Position numbers and translations under genes: made by a program. 55,439 nucleotides of DNA from Liolophura sinensis (Eukaryota; Mollusca; Polyplacophora; Chitonida; Chitonidae). Positions 1 through 10,600 of this stretch are shown here, one piece after another (within the stretch, counting starts at the first letter, position 1; each line of letters begins with the position of its first letter). Under the pieces are notes generated by a model. That model made no database searches and was not told where the DNA came from. It worked only from the letters and a program-made list of their open reading frames with translations. Location: the NCBI RefSeq assembly GCF_032854445.1, contig NW_027018217.1:1-55439 (forward strand). Reading direction: 5' to 3'.

Positions 1-32
1 CAACTTTTGACTATAAGTTATGTGCCCTTCTG

Positions 33-62
33 TAGCCCAGAAGACTTCAAATCTTTGGGCTA
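33..62 (+). other. Conserved stem-loop, first of about 100 copies
   Basis: TAGCCCA (33-39) pairs with TGGGCTA (56-62), and AAGA (41-44) pairs with TCTT (52-55). G40 is a single bulge and 45-51 forms a 7-nt loop, so the stem has 11 pairs. The arms recur about 30 bp into nearly every monomer that keeps this segment. The first monomer has CTTC in the loop where most have CGTC. Exceptions that break a pair include GCTAACCC near 1132, AGCTCAG near 18733 and 20937, and AGTCCAG near 43457. The three monomers with the 122-bp deletion lack it. Structure is seen in the sequence; any cruciform or RNA role is inference. Confidence 0.7.
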
Positions 63-68
63 AGCCCA
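56..68. other. 13-bp palindrome overlapping the stem-loop
   Basis: TGGGCT, a central A, then AGCCCA form a perfect odd palindrome. Its left half is also the right arm of the stem-loop at 33-62, so the two structures are mutually exclusive. It is present in most monomers. Variants change the right or left half, for example GGGCTAAACCC near 1159, GGGTTAAGCCC near 21513 and GGGCTCAGCCC near 30828 and 33031. Confidence 0.7.
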
Positions 69-319
69 TTTAACTCACCCAGCAATTGTCTTACGTTTAA
101 GTCCAAGACAATCTCAATGTCTTTATCTACGTGTAGAAAAACCACACCATTCGTACATAAAAAACACAATGTACTAGATACAGTCTGCTGTAAAAAGTAC
201 AACTGATCACTGAACCACATTTATAAGGTTCTAATAGATGCGGAAATGGGCCAGGCATCGGCAGCTGTTAAAAAATTGCATATTTCCCTGGTTTCCATGG
301 AGTAAGAGCCGTTGCTGGG

Positions 320-327
320 CACGTGAC
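320..327 (-). promoter_or_regulatory. CACGTGAC box (E-box; matches the budding-yeast CDEI consensus)
   Basis: The top strand reads CACGTGAC, so the bottom strand reads GTCACGTG, which fits the RTCACRTG core bound by CBF1-type bHLH proteins in budding yeast centromeres and promoters. The box sits about 320 bp into the monomer in the context GGGCACGTGACTATGAC. It is retained in nearly all monomers. It is lost in the copy with a 9-bp deletion near 16270, and changed to CTCGTGAC near 38242 and 41542. A chance E-box copied by amplification explains the pattern equally well. Confidence 0.4.
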
Positions 328-336
328 TATGACATC

Positions 337-346
337 AATGATCATT
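337..346. other. 10-bp palindrome AATGATCATT
   Basis: A perfect 10-bp palindrome lies 10 bp after the CACGTGAC box in nearly every monomer. Variants GGTCATT (890, 3088) and AATAATCATT (10232, 12432) break it in specific duplicated copies. It could be a site for a dimeric protein, but nothing in the sequence names one. Confidence 0.55.
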
Positions 347-457
347 CAATTGTCGCTACAGCCAAAAGTATTGGTCGGAGAGCAACGCGGTTTGCACCAT
401 TCGATTTCTCGTGACAAAATACGTCGGATTAGCCTCTTACCAGCAGCACTGGAACAG

Positions 458-491
458 TTTTTCCACTTTTGCATTTTTGCCTGGTCTTTTT
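458..491 (+). other. Cluster of four T-tracts, candidate bent DNA
   Basis: T-runs at 458-462, 467-470, 474-478 and 487-491 fall within 34 bp, with centres on average about 9.7 bp apart. Runs of 4-6 A or T repeated near the helical period are known to bend DNA. The cluster is kept in nearly all monomers apart from one-base changes. It is missing from part of the 54-bp-deleted copy near 53260. Confidence 0.45.
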
Positions 492-649
492 GTTAATTTG
501 AAATCGGATACAATCTACTATGTACAATCGCGACTGGTCATGACTATATTCAACTTTTGACTATAAGTTATGTGCCCTTCTGTAGCCCAGAAGACGTCAA
601 ATCTTTGGGCTAAGCCCATTTAACTCACCCAGCAATTGTCTTACTTTTC

Positions 650-3600
650 AGTCCAAGACAATCTCAATGTCTTTATCTACGTGTAGAAAAACCACACCAT
701 TCGTACATAAAAAAAACAATGTACTAGATACAGTCTGCTGTAAAAAGTACAACTGATCACTGAACCACATCTATAAGGTTCTAATAGATGCGGAATTGGG
801 CCAGGCATCGGCAGCTGTGAAAAAATTGCATATTTCCCTGGTTTCCATGGAGTAAGAGCCGTTGCTGGGCACGTGACTATGACATCAATGGTCATTCAAT
901 TGTCGCTACAGCCAAAAGTATTGGTCGGAGAGCAACGCGGTTTGTACCATTCGATATCTCGTCACAAAATACGTCGGATTAGCCTCTTACCAGTAGCACT
1001 GGAACAGTTTTTCCACTTTTGCATTTTTGCCTGGTGTTTTTGTTAATTGAAATCGGCTACACTGTACTATGCACAATCGCGACTGGTCATTATTATATTC
1101 AACTTTTGACTATATGTTATGTGCCCTTCGCTAACCCAGAAGACGTCAAATCTTTGGGCTAAACCCATTAAACTCACCCAGCAATTGTCTTACTTCTAAG
1201 TCCAAGACAATCTCAATGTCTTTATCTACGTGTAGAAAAACCACACCATTTGTACATAAAAAACACAAGGTACTAGATACAGTCTGCTGTAAAAAGTACA
1301 ACTGATCACTGACCCACATCAATAAGGTTCTAAAAGATGCGGAATTGGCCCAGGCATCGGCAGCTGTTAAAAAATTGCAAATTTCCCTGGTTTCCATGGA
1401 GTAAGAGCCGTTGCTGGGCACGTGACTATGACATCAATGATCATTCAATTGTCGCTACAGCCAAAAGTATTGGTCGGATAGCAACGCGGTTTGCACCATT
1501 CGATTTCTCGTGACAAAATACGTCGGATTAGCCTCTTACCAGCAGCACTGGAACAGTTTTTCCACTTTTGCATTTTTGCCTGGTCTTTTTGTTAATTGAA
1601 ATCGGCTACACTGTACTATGCACAATCGCGACTGGTCATTATTATATTCAACTTTTAACTATACGTTATGTGCCCTTCGGTAGCCCAGAAGACGTCAAAT
1701 CTTTGGGCTAAGCCCATTTAACTCATCCAGCAATTGTCTTACTTTTAAGTCCAAGACAATCTCAATGTCTTTATCTACGTGTAGAAAAACCACACCATTT
1801 GTACATAAAAAACACAAAGTACTAGATACAGTCTGCTGTAAAAAGTACAACTGATCACTGACCCACATCAATAAGGTTCTAAAAGATGCGGAATTGGCCC
1901 AGGCATCGGCAGCTGTTTAAAAAATTGCAAATTTCCCTGGTTTCCATGGAGTAAGAGCCGTTGCTGGGCACGTGACTATGACATCAATGATCATTCAATT
2001 GTCGCTACAGCCAAAAGTATTGGTCGGAGAGCAACGCGGTTTGCACCATTCGATTTCTCGTCACAAAATACGTCGGATTAGCCTCTTACCAGCAGCACTG
2101 GAACAGTTTTTCCACTTTTGCATTTTTGCCTGGTCTTTTTGTTAATTGAAATCGGATACACTGTACTATGCACAATCGCGACTGGTCGTTACTATATTCA
2201 ACTTTTAACTATACGTTATGTGCCCTTCGGTAGCCCAGAAGACGTCAAATCTTTGGGCTAAGCCCATTTAACTCATCCAGCAATTGTCTTACTTTTAAGT
2301 CCAAGACAATCTCAATGTCTTTATCTACGTGTAGAAAAACCACACCATTTGTACATAAAAAACACAAAGTACTAGATACAGTCTGCTGTAAAAAGTACAA
2401 CTGATCACTGACCCACATCAATAAGATTCTAAAAGATGCGAAATTGGCCCAGGCATCGGCAGCTGTTTAGAAAATTGCAAATTTCCCTGGTTTCCATGGA
2501 GTAAGAGCCGTTGCTGGGCACGTGACTATGACATCAATGATCATTCAATTGTCGCTACAGCCAAAAGTATTGGTCGGAGAGCAACGCGGTTTGCACCATT
2601 CAATTTCTCGTGACAAAATACGTCGGATTGGTCTCTTACCAGCAGCACTGGAACAGTTTTTCTACTTTTGCATTTTTGCCTGGTCTTTTTGTTAACTGAA
2701 ATCGGATACACTGTACTATGCACAATCGCGACTGGTCGTTACTATATTCAACTTTTAACTATACGTTATGTGCCCTTCGGTAGCCCAGAAGACGTCAAAT
2801 CTTTGGGCTAAGCCCATTTAACTCATCCAGCAATTGTCTTACTTTTAAGTCCAAGACAATCTCAATGTCTTTATCTACGTGTAGAAAAACCACACCATTC
2901 GTACATAAAAAAAACAATGTACTAGATACAGTCTGCTGTAAAAAGTACAACTGATCACTGAACCACATCTATAAGGTTCTAATAGATGCGGAATTGGGCC
3001 AGGCATCGGCAGCTGTGAAAAAATTGCATATTTCCCTGGTTTCCATGGAGTAAGAGCCGTTGCTGGGCACGTGACTATGACATCAATGGTCATTCAATTG
3101 TCGCTACAGCCAAAAGTATTGGTCGGAGAGCAACGCGGTTTGTACCATTCGATATCTCGTCACAAAATACGTCGGATTAGCCTCTTACCAGTAGCACTGG
3201 AACAGTTTTTCCACTTTTGCATTTTTGCCTGGTGTTTTTGTTAATTGAAATCGGCTACACTGTACTATGCACAATCGCGACTGGTCATTATTATATTCAA
3301 CTTTTGACTATATGTTATGTGCCCTTCGCTAGCCCAGAAGACGTCAAATCTTTGGGCTAAACCCATTAAACTCACCCAGCAATTGTCTTACTTCTAAGTC
3401 CAAGACAATCTCAATGTCTTTATCTACGTGTAGAAAAACCACACCATTTGTACATAAAAAACACAAGGTACTAGATACAGTCTGCTGTAAAAAGTACAAC
3501 TGATCACTGACCCACATCAATAAGGTTCTAAAAGATGCGGAATTGGCCCAGGCATCGGCAGCTGTTTAAAAAATTGCAAATTTCCCTGGTTTCCATGGAG

Positions 3601-5047
3601 TAAGAGCCGTTGCTGGGCACGTGACTATGACATCAATGATCATTCAATTGTCGCTACAGCCAAAAGTATTGGTCGGATAGCAACGCGGTTTGCACCATTC
3701 GATTTCTCGTGACAAAATACGTCGGATTAGCCTCTTACCAGCAGCACTGGAACAGTTTTTCCACTTTTGCATTTTTGCCTGGTCTTTTTGTTAATTGAAA
3801 TCGGCTACACTGTACTATGCACAATCGCGACTGGTCATTATTATATTCAACTTTTAACTATACGTTATGTGCCCTTCGGTAGCCCAGAAGACGTCAAATC
3901 TTTGGGCTAAGCCCATTTAACTCATCCAGCAATTGTCTTACTTTTAAGTCCAAGACAATCTCAATGTCTTTATCTACGTGTAGAAAAACCACACCATTTG
4001 TACATAAAAAACACAAAGTACTAGATACAGTCTGCTGTAAAAAGTACAACTGATCACTGACCCACATCAATAAGGTTCTAAAAGATGCGGAATTGGCCCA
4101 GGCATCGGCAGCTGTTTAAAAAATTGCAAATTTCCCTGGTTTCCATGGAGTAAGAGCCGTTGCTGGGCACGTGACTATGACATCAATGATCATTCAATTG
4201 TCGCTACAGCCAAAAGTATTGGTCGGAGAGCAACGCGGTTTGCACCATTCGATTTCTCGTCACAAAATACGTCGGATTAGCCTCTTACCAGCAGCACTGG
4301 AACAGTTTTTCCACTTTTGCATTTTTGCCTGGTCTTTTTGTTAATTGAAATCGGATACACTGTACTATGCACAATCGCGACTGGTCGTTACTATATTCAA
4401 CTTTTAACTATACGTTATGTGCCCTTCGGTAGCCCAGAAGACGTCAAATCTTTGGGCTAAGCCCATTTAACTCATCCAGCAATTGTCTTACTTTTAAGTC
4501 CAAGACAATCTCAATGTCTTTATCTACGTGTAGAAAAACCACACCATTTGTACATAAAAAACACAAAGTACTAGATACAGTCTGCTGTAAAAAGTACAAC
4601 TGATCACTGAACCACATCAATAAGATTCTAAAAGATGCGAAATTGGCCCAGGCATCGGCAGCTGTTTAGAAAATTGCAAATTTCCCTGGTTTCCATGGAG
4701 TAAGAGCCGTTGCTGGGCACGTGACTATGACATCAATGATCATTCAATTGTCGCTACAGCCAAAAGTATTGGTCGGAGAGCAACGCGGTTTGCACCATTC
4801 AATTTCTCGTGACAAAATACGTCGGATTGGTCTCTTACCAGCAGCACTGGAACAGTTTTTCTACTTTTGCATTTTTGCCTGGTCTTTTTGTTAACTGAAA
4901 TCGGATACACTGTACTATGCACAATCGCGACTGGTCGTTACTATATTCAACTTTTAACTATACGTTATGTGCCCTTCGGTAGCCCAGAAGACGTCAAATC
5001 TTTGGGCTAAGCCCATTTAACTCATCCAGCAATTGTCTTACTTTTAA
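650..5047 (+). repeat. Two tandem copies of a 2.2-kb tetramer
   Basis: The block from about 650 to 2848 recurs at about 2849-5047 with a shift of 2198-2199 bp. Rare variants in the same order show this. First monomer of each: AAAAAAAACAATG, AGCTGTGAAAAAATTG, GATATCTCGTCAC and CAGTAGCACTGG. Second: TATATGTTATG and GGATAGCAACG. Fourth: AAGATTCTAAAAGATGCGAA, CAATTTCTCG and TTCTACTTTT. The copies are not identical: GCTAACCC near 1132 against GCTAGCCC, GTTAAAA near 1365 against GTTTAAAA, and GACCCAC near 2409 against GAACCAC. Breakpoints lie inside monomers, somewhere between the class-specific start and the ACATAAAAA run. Confidence 0.85.
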
Positions 5048-7695
5048 GTCCAAGACAATCTCAATGTCTTTATCTACGTGTAGAAAAACCACACCATTCG
5101 TACATAAAAAACACAATGTACTAGATACAGTCTGCTGTAAAAAGTACAACTGATCACTAAACCACATCTATAAGGTTCTAATAGATGCGGAATTGGGCCA
5201 GGCATCGGCAGCTGTTAAAAAATTGCAAATTTCCCTGGTTTCCATGGAGTAAGAGCCGTTGCTGGGCACGTGACTATGACATCAATGATCATTCAATTGT
5301 CGCTACAGCCAAAAGTATTGGTCGGAGAGCAACGCGGTTTGCACCATTCGATTTCTCGTCACAAAATACGTCGGATTAGCCTCTTACCAGCAGCACTGGA
5401 ACAGTTTTTCCACTTTTGCATTTTTGCCTGGTCTTTTTGTTAATTGAAATCGGATACACTGTACTATGCACAATCGCGACTGGTCGTTACTATATTCAAC
5501 TTTTAACTATACGTTATGTGCCCTTCGGTAGCCCAGAAGACGTCAAATCTTTGGGCTAAGCCCATTTAACTCATCCAGCAATTGTCTTACTTTTCAGTCC
5601 AAGACAATCTCAATGTCTTTATCTACGTGTAGATAAACCACACCATTTGTACATAAAAAACACAATGTACTAGATACAGTCTGCTGTAAAAAGTACAACT
5701 GATCACTGACCCACATCAATAAGGTTCTAAAAGATGCGGAATTGGCCAAGGCATCGGCAGCTGTTTAGAAAATTGCAAATTTCCCTGGTTTCCATGGAGT
5801 AAGAGCCGTTGCTGGGCACGTGACTATGACATCAATGATCATTCAATTGTCGCTACAGCCAAAAGTATTGGTCGGAGAGCAACGCGGTTTGCACCATTCG
5901 ATTTCTCGTGACAAAATACGTCGGATTAGCCTCTTACCAGTAGCACTGGAACAGTTTTTCCACTTTTGCATTTTTGCCTGGTGTTTTTGTTAATTGAAAT
6001 CGGATACACTGTACTATGCACAATCGCGACTGGTCGTTACTATATTCAACTTTTAACTATACGTTATGTGCCCTTCGGTAGCCCAGAAGACGTCAAATCT
6101 TTGGGCTAAGCCCATTTAACTCATCCAGCAATTGTCTTACTTTTAAGTCCAAGACAATCTCAATGTCTTTATCTACGTGTAGAAAAACCACACCATTTGT
6201 ACATAAAAAACACAAAGTACTAGATACAGTCTGCTGTAAAAAGTACAACTGATCACTGACCCACATCAATAAGATTCTAAAAGATGCGAAATTGGCCCAG
6301 GCATCGGCAGCTGTTTAGAAAATTGCAAATTTCCCTGGTTTCCATGGAGTAAGAGCCGTTGCTGGGCACGTGACTATGACATCAATGATCATTCAATTGT
6401 CGCTACAGCCAAAAGTATTGGTCGGAGAGCAACGCGGTTTGCACCATTCGATTTCTCGTCACAAAATACGTCGGATTAGCCTCTTACCAGCAGCACTGGA
6501 ACAGTTTTTCCACTTTTGCATTTTTCCCTGGTCTTTTTGTTAATTGAAATCGGCTACACTGTACTATGCACAATCGCGACTGGTCATTATTATATTCAAC
6601 TTTTGACTATATGTTATGTGCCCTTCGGTAGCCCAGAAGACGTCAAATCTTTGGGCTAAGCCCATTTAACTCATCCAGCAATTGTCTTACTTTTAAGTCC
6701 AAGACAATCTCAATGTCTTTATCTACGTGTAGAAAAACCACACCATTTGTACATAAAAAACACAATGTACTAGATACAGTCTGCTGTAAAAAGTACAACT
6801 GATCACTGACCCACATCAATAAGGTTCTAAAAGATGCGGAATTGGCCCAGGCATCGGCAGCTGTTTAAAAAATTGCAAATTTCCCTGGTTTCCATGGAGT
6901 AAGAGCCGTTGCTGGGCACGTGACTATGACATCAATGATCATTCAATTGACGCTACAGCCAAAAGTATTGGTCGGAGAGCAACGCGGTTTGCACCATTCG
7001 ATTTCTCGTGACAAAATACGTCGGATTAGCCTCTTACCAGCAGCACTGGAACAGTTTTTCCACTTTTGCATTTTTGCCTGGTCTTTTTGTTAATTGAAAT
7101 CGGATACACTGTACTATGCACAATCGCGACTGGTCGTTACTATATTCAACTTTTAACTATACGTTATGTGCCCTTCGGTAGCCCAGAAGACGTCAAATCT
7201 TTGGGCTAAGCCCATTTAACTCATCCAGCAATTGTCTTACTTCTAAGTCCAAGACAATCTCAATGTCTTTATCTGCGTGTAGAAAAACCACACCATTTGT
7301 ACATAAAAAACACAAAGTACTAGATACAGTCTGCTGTAAAAAGTACAACTGATCACTGACCCACATCAATAAGGTTCTAATAGATGCGGAATTGGGCCAG
7401 GCATCGGCAGCTGTTAAAAAATTGCATATTTCCCTGGTTTCCATGGAGTAAGAGCCGTTGCTGGGCACGTGACTATGACATCAATGATCATTCAATTGTC
7501 GCTACAGCCAAAAGTATTGGTCGGAGAGCAACGCGGTTTGCACCATTCGATTTCTCGTCACAAAATACGTCGGATTAGCCTCTTACCAGCAGCACTGGAT
7601 CAGTTTTTCCACTTTTGCATTTTTGCCTGGTCTTTTTGTTAATTGAAATCGGATACACTGTACTATGCACAATCGCGACTGGTCGTTACTATATT
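5048..7695 (+). repeat. Mostly class Y monomers without clear multimer order
   Basis: This stretch contains the rest of the monomer starting at 4948 and those at 5497, 6047, 6597 and 7147. All starts are class Y except 6597, which has the TATATG form. The monomer at 6047 shares AAGATTCTAAAAGATGCGAA with those at 2199 and 4398 but differs downstream, so it looks like a mosaic. The monomer at 7147 carries a GCGTG/AAAGTAC variant block that reappears far downstream. I see no gene here. Confidence 0.8.
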
Positions 7696-10600
7696 CAACT
7701 TTTAACTATACGTTATGTGCCCTTCGGTAGCCCAGAAGACGTCAAATCTTTGGGCTAAGCCCATTTAACTCATCCAGCAATTGTCTTACTTTTAAGTCCA
7801 AGACAATCTCAATGTCTTTATCTACGTGTAGAAAAACCACACCATTCGTACATAAAAAACACAATGTACTAGATACAGTCTGCTGTAAAAAGTACAACTG
7901 ATCACTGACGCACATTTATAAGGTTCTAATAGATGCGGAATTGGGCCAGGCATCGGCAGCTGTTTAAAAAATTGCATATTTCCCTGGTTTCCATGGAGTA
8001 AGAGCCGTTGCTGGGCACGTGACTATGACATCAATGATCATTCAATTGTCGCTACAGCCAAAAGTATTAGTCGGAGAGCAACGCAGTTTGCACCATTCGA
8101 TTTCTCGTTACAAAATACGTCGGATTAGCCTCTTACCAGCAGCACTGGAACAGTTTTTCCACTTTTGCATTTTTGCCTGGTCTTTTTGTTAATTGAAATC
8201 GGATACACTGTACTATGCACAATCGCGACTGGTCGTTACTATATTCAACTTTTAACTATACGTTATGTGCCCTTCGGTAGCCCAGAAGACGTCAAATCTT
8301 TGGGCTAAGCCCATTTAACTCATCCAGCAATTGTCTTACTTTTCAGTCCAAGACAATCTCAATGTCTTTATCTACGTGTAGAAAAACCACACCATTTGTA
8401 CATAAAAAACACAATGTACTAGATACAGTCTGCTGTAAAAAGTACAACTGATCACTGAACCACATCAATAAGGTTCTAAAAGATGCGGAATTGGCACAGG
8501 CATCGGCAGCTGTTTAGAAAATTGCAAATTTCCCTGGTTTCCATGGAGTAAGAGCCGTTGCTGGGCACGTGACTATGACATCAATGATCATTCAATTGTC
8601 GCTACAGCCAAAAGTATTAGTCGGAGAGCAACGCGGTTTGCACCATTCGATTTCTCGTGACAAAATACGTCGGATTAGCCTCTTACCAGCAGCACTGGAA
8701 CAGTTTTTCCACTTTTGCATTTTTGCCTGGTCTTTTTGTTAATTGAAATCGGATACACTGTACTATGCACAATCGCGACTGGTCGTTACTATATTCAACT
8801 TTTAACTATACGTTATGTGCCCTTCGGTAGCCCAGAAGACGTCAAATCTTTGGGCTAAGCCCATTTAACTCATCCAGCAATTGTCTTACTTTTCAGTCCA
8901 AGACAATCTCAATGTCTTTATCTACGTGTAGAAAAACCACACCATTTGTACATAAAAAACACAATGTACTAGATACAGTCTGCTGTAAAAAGTACAACTG
9001 ATCACTGACCCACATCAATAAGGTTCTAAAAGATGCGGAATTGGCCAAGGCATCGGCAGCTGTTTAGAAAATAGCAAATTTCCCTGGTTTCCATGGAGTA
9101 AGAGCCGTTGCTGGGCACGTGACTATGACATCAATGATCATTCAATTGTCGCTACAGCCAAAAGTATTGGTCGGAGAGCAACGCGGTTTGCACCATTCGA
9201 TTTCTCGTGACAAAATACGTCGGATTAGCCTCTTACCAGTAGCACTGGAACAGTTTTTCCACTTTTGCATTTATGCCTGGTCTTTTTGTTAATTGAAATC
9301 GGATACACTGTACTATGCACAATCGCGACTGGTCGTTACTATATTCAACTTTTAACTATACGTTATGTGCCCTTCGGTAGCCCAGAAGACGTCAAATCTT
9401 TGGGCTAAGCCCATTTAACTCATCCAGCAATTGTCTTACTTTTAAGTCCAAGACAATCTCAATGTCTTTATCTACGTGTAGAAAAACCACACCATTCGTA
9501 CATAAAAAACACAATGTACTAGATACAGTCTGCTGTAAAAAGTACAACTGATCACTGAACCACATCAATAAGGTTCTAAAAGATGCGGAATTGGCCCAGG
9601 CATCGGCAGCTGTTTAAAAAATGGCAAATTTCCCTGGTTTCCATGGAGTAAGAGCCGTTGCTGGGCACGTGACTATGACATCAATGATCATTCAATTGTC
9701 GCTACAGCCAAAAGTATTGGTCGGAGAGCAACGCGGTTTGCACCATTCGATTTCTCGTCACAAAATACGTCGGATTAGCCTCTTACCAGCAGCACTGGAA
9801 CAGTTTTTCTACTTTTGCATTTTTGCCTGGTCTTTTTGTTAATTGAAATCGGATACAATCTACTATGTACAATCGCGACTGGTCATTACTATATTCAACT
9901 TTTGACTATAAGTTATGTGCCCTTCGGTAGCCCAGAAGACGTCAAATCTTTGGGCTAAGCCCATTTAACTCACCCAGCAATTGTCTTACTTCTAAGTCCA
10001 AGACAATCTCAATGTCTTTATCTACGTGTAGAAAAACCACACCATTCGTACATAAAAAACACAATGTACTAGATACAGTCTGCTGTAAAAAGTACAACTG
10101 ATCACTGAACCACATTTATAAGGTTCTAATAGATGCGGAATTGGGCCAGGCATCGGCAGCTGTTAAAAAATTGCATATTTCCCTGGTTTCCATGGAGTAA
10201 GGGCCGTTGCTGGGCACGTGACTATGACATCAATAATCATTCAATTGTCGCTACAGCCAAAAGTATTGGTCGGAGAGGAATGCGGTTTGCACCATTCGAT
10301 TTCTCGTCACAAAATACGTCGGATTAGCCTCTTACCAGCAGCACTGGAACAGTTTTTCCACTTTTGCATTTTTGCCTGGTCTTTTTGTTAATTGAAATCG
10401 GATACACTGTACTATGCACAATCGCGACTGGTCGTTACTATATTCAACTTTTAACTATACGTTATGTGCCCTTCGGTAGCCCAGAAGACGTCAAATCTTT
10501 GGGCTAAGCCCATTTAACTCATCCAGCAATTGTCTTACTTTTCAGTCCAAGACAATCTCAATGTCTTTATCTACGTGTAGAAAAACCACACCATTTGTAC

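Noticed and set aside
399-408. ATTCGATTTC resembles a Pol III B box, with a TAGCCCAG A-box-like string near 33
   Set aside because: The two are about 350 bp apart, the match is imperfect, and no tRNA, 5S or SINE-like fold was found between them.
399-415. Possible CENP-B box around ATTCGATTTCTCGT
   Set aside because: Only the TTCG core fits; the later required A and CGGG positions do not match.
2541-2723. Minus-strand residues KKTRQKCKSRKTVPVLL recall the C-terminal cysteine-rich end of piggyBac-type transposases
   Set aside because: The match is a few residues, paired cysteines are missing, and nothing upstream resembles a DDE domain. Treated as chance.
5185-5379. A 64-residue plus-strand frame recurring in many monomers (for example 7384-7578, 24873-25067, 49157-49351)
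   Set aside because: It is open only in monomers lacking an early stop at the TTTAAAAA or TTTAGAAAA site, overlaps opposite-strand frames, resembles no family I know, and recurs only because the DNA repeats. No promoter or codon-type substitution pattern was seen.
7193-7468. A 91-residue minus-strand frame recurring in many monomers
   Set aside because: It is broken by indels and stops in many others, and one-base differences do not favour third positions by eye. A dN/dS test on all monomers would settle it; a ratio near 1 is expected.
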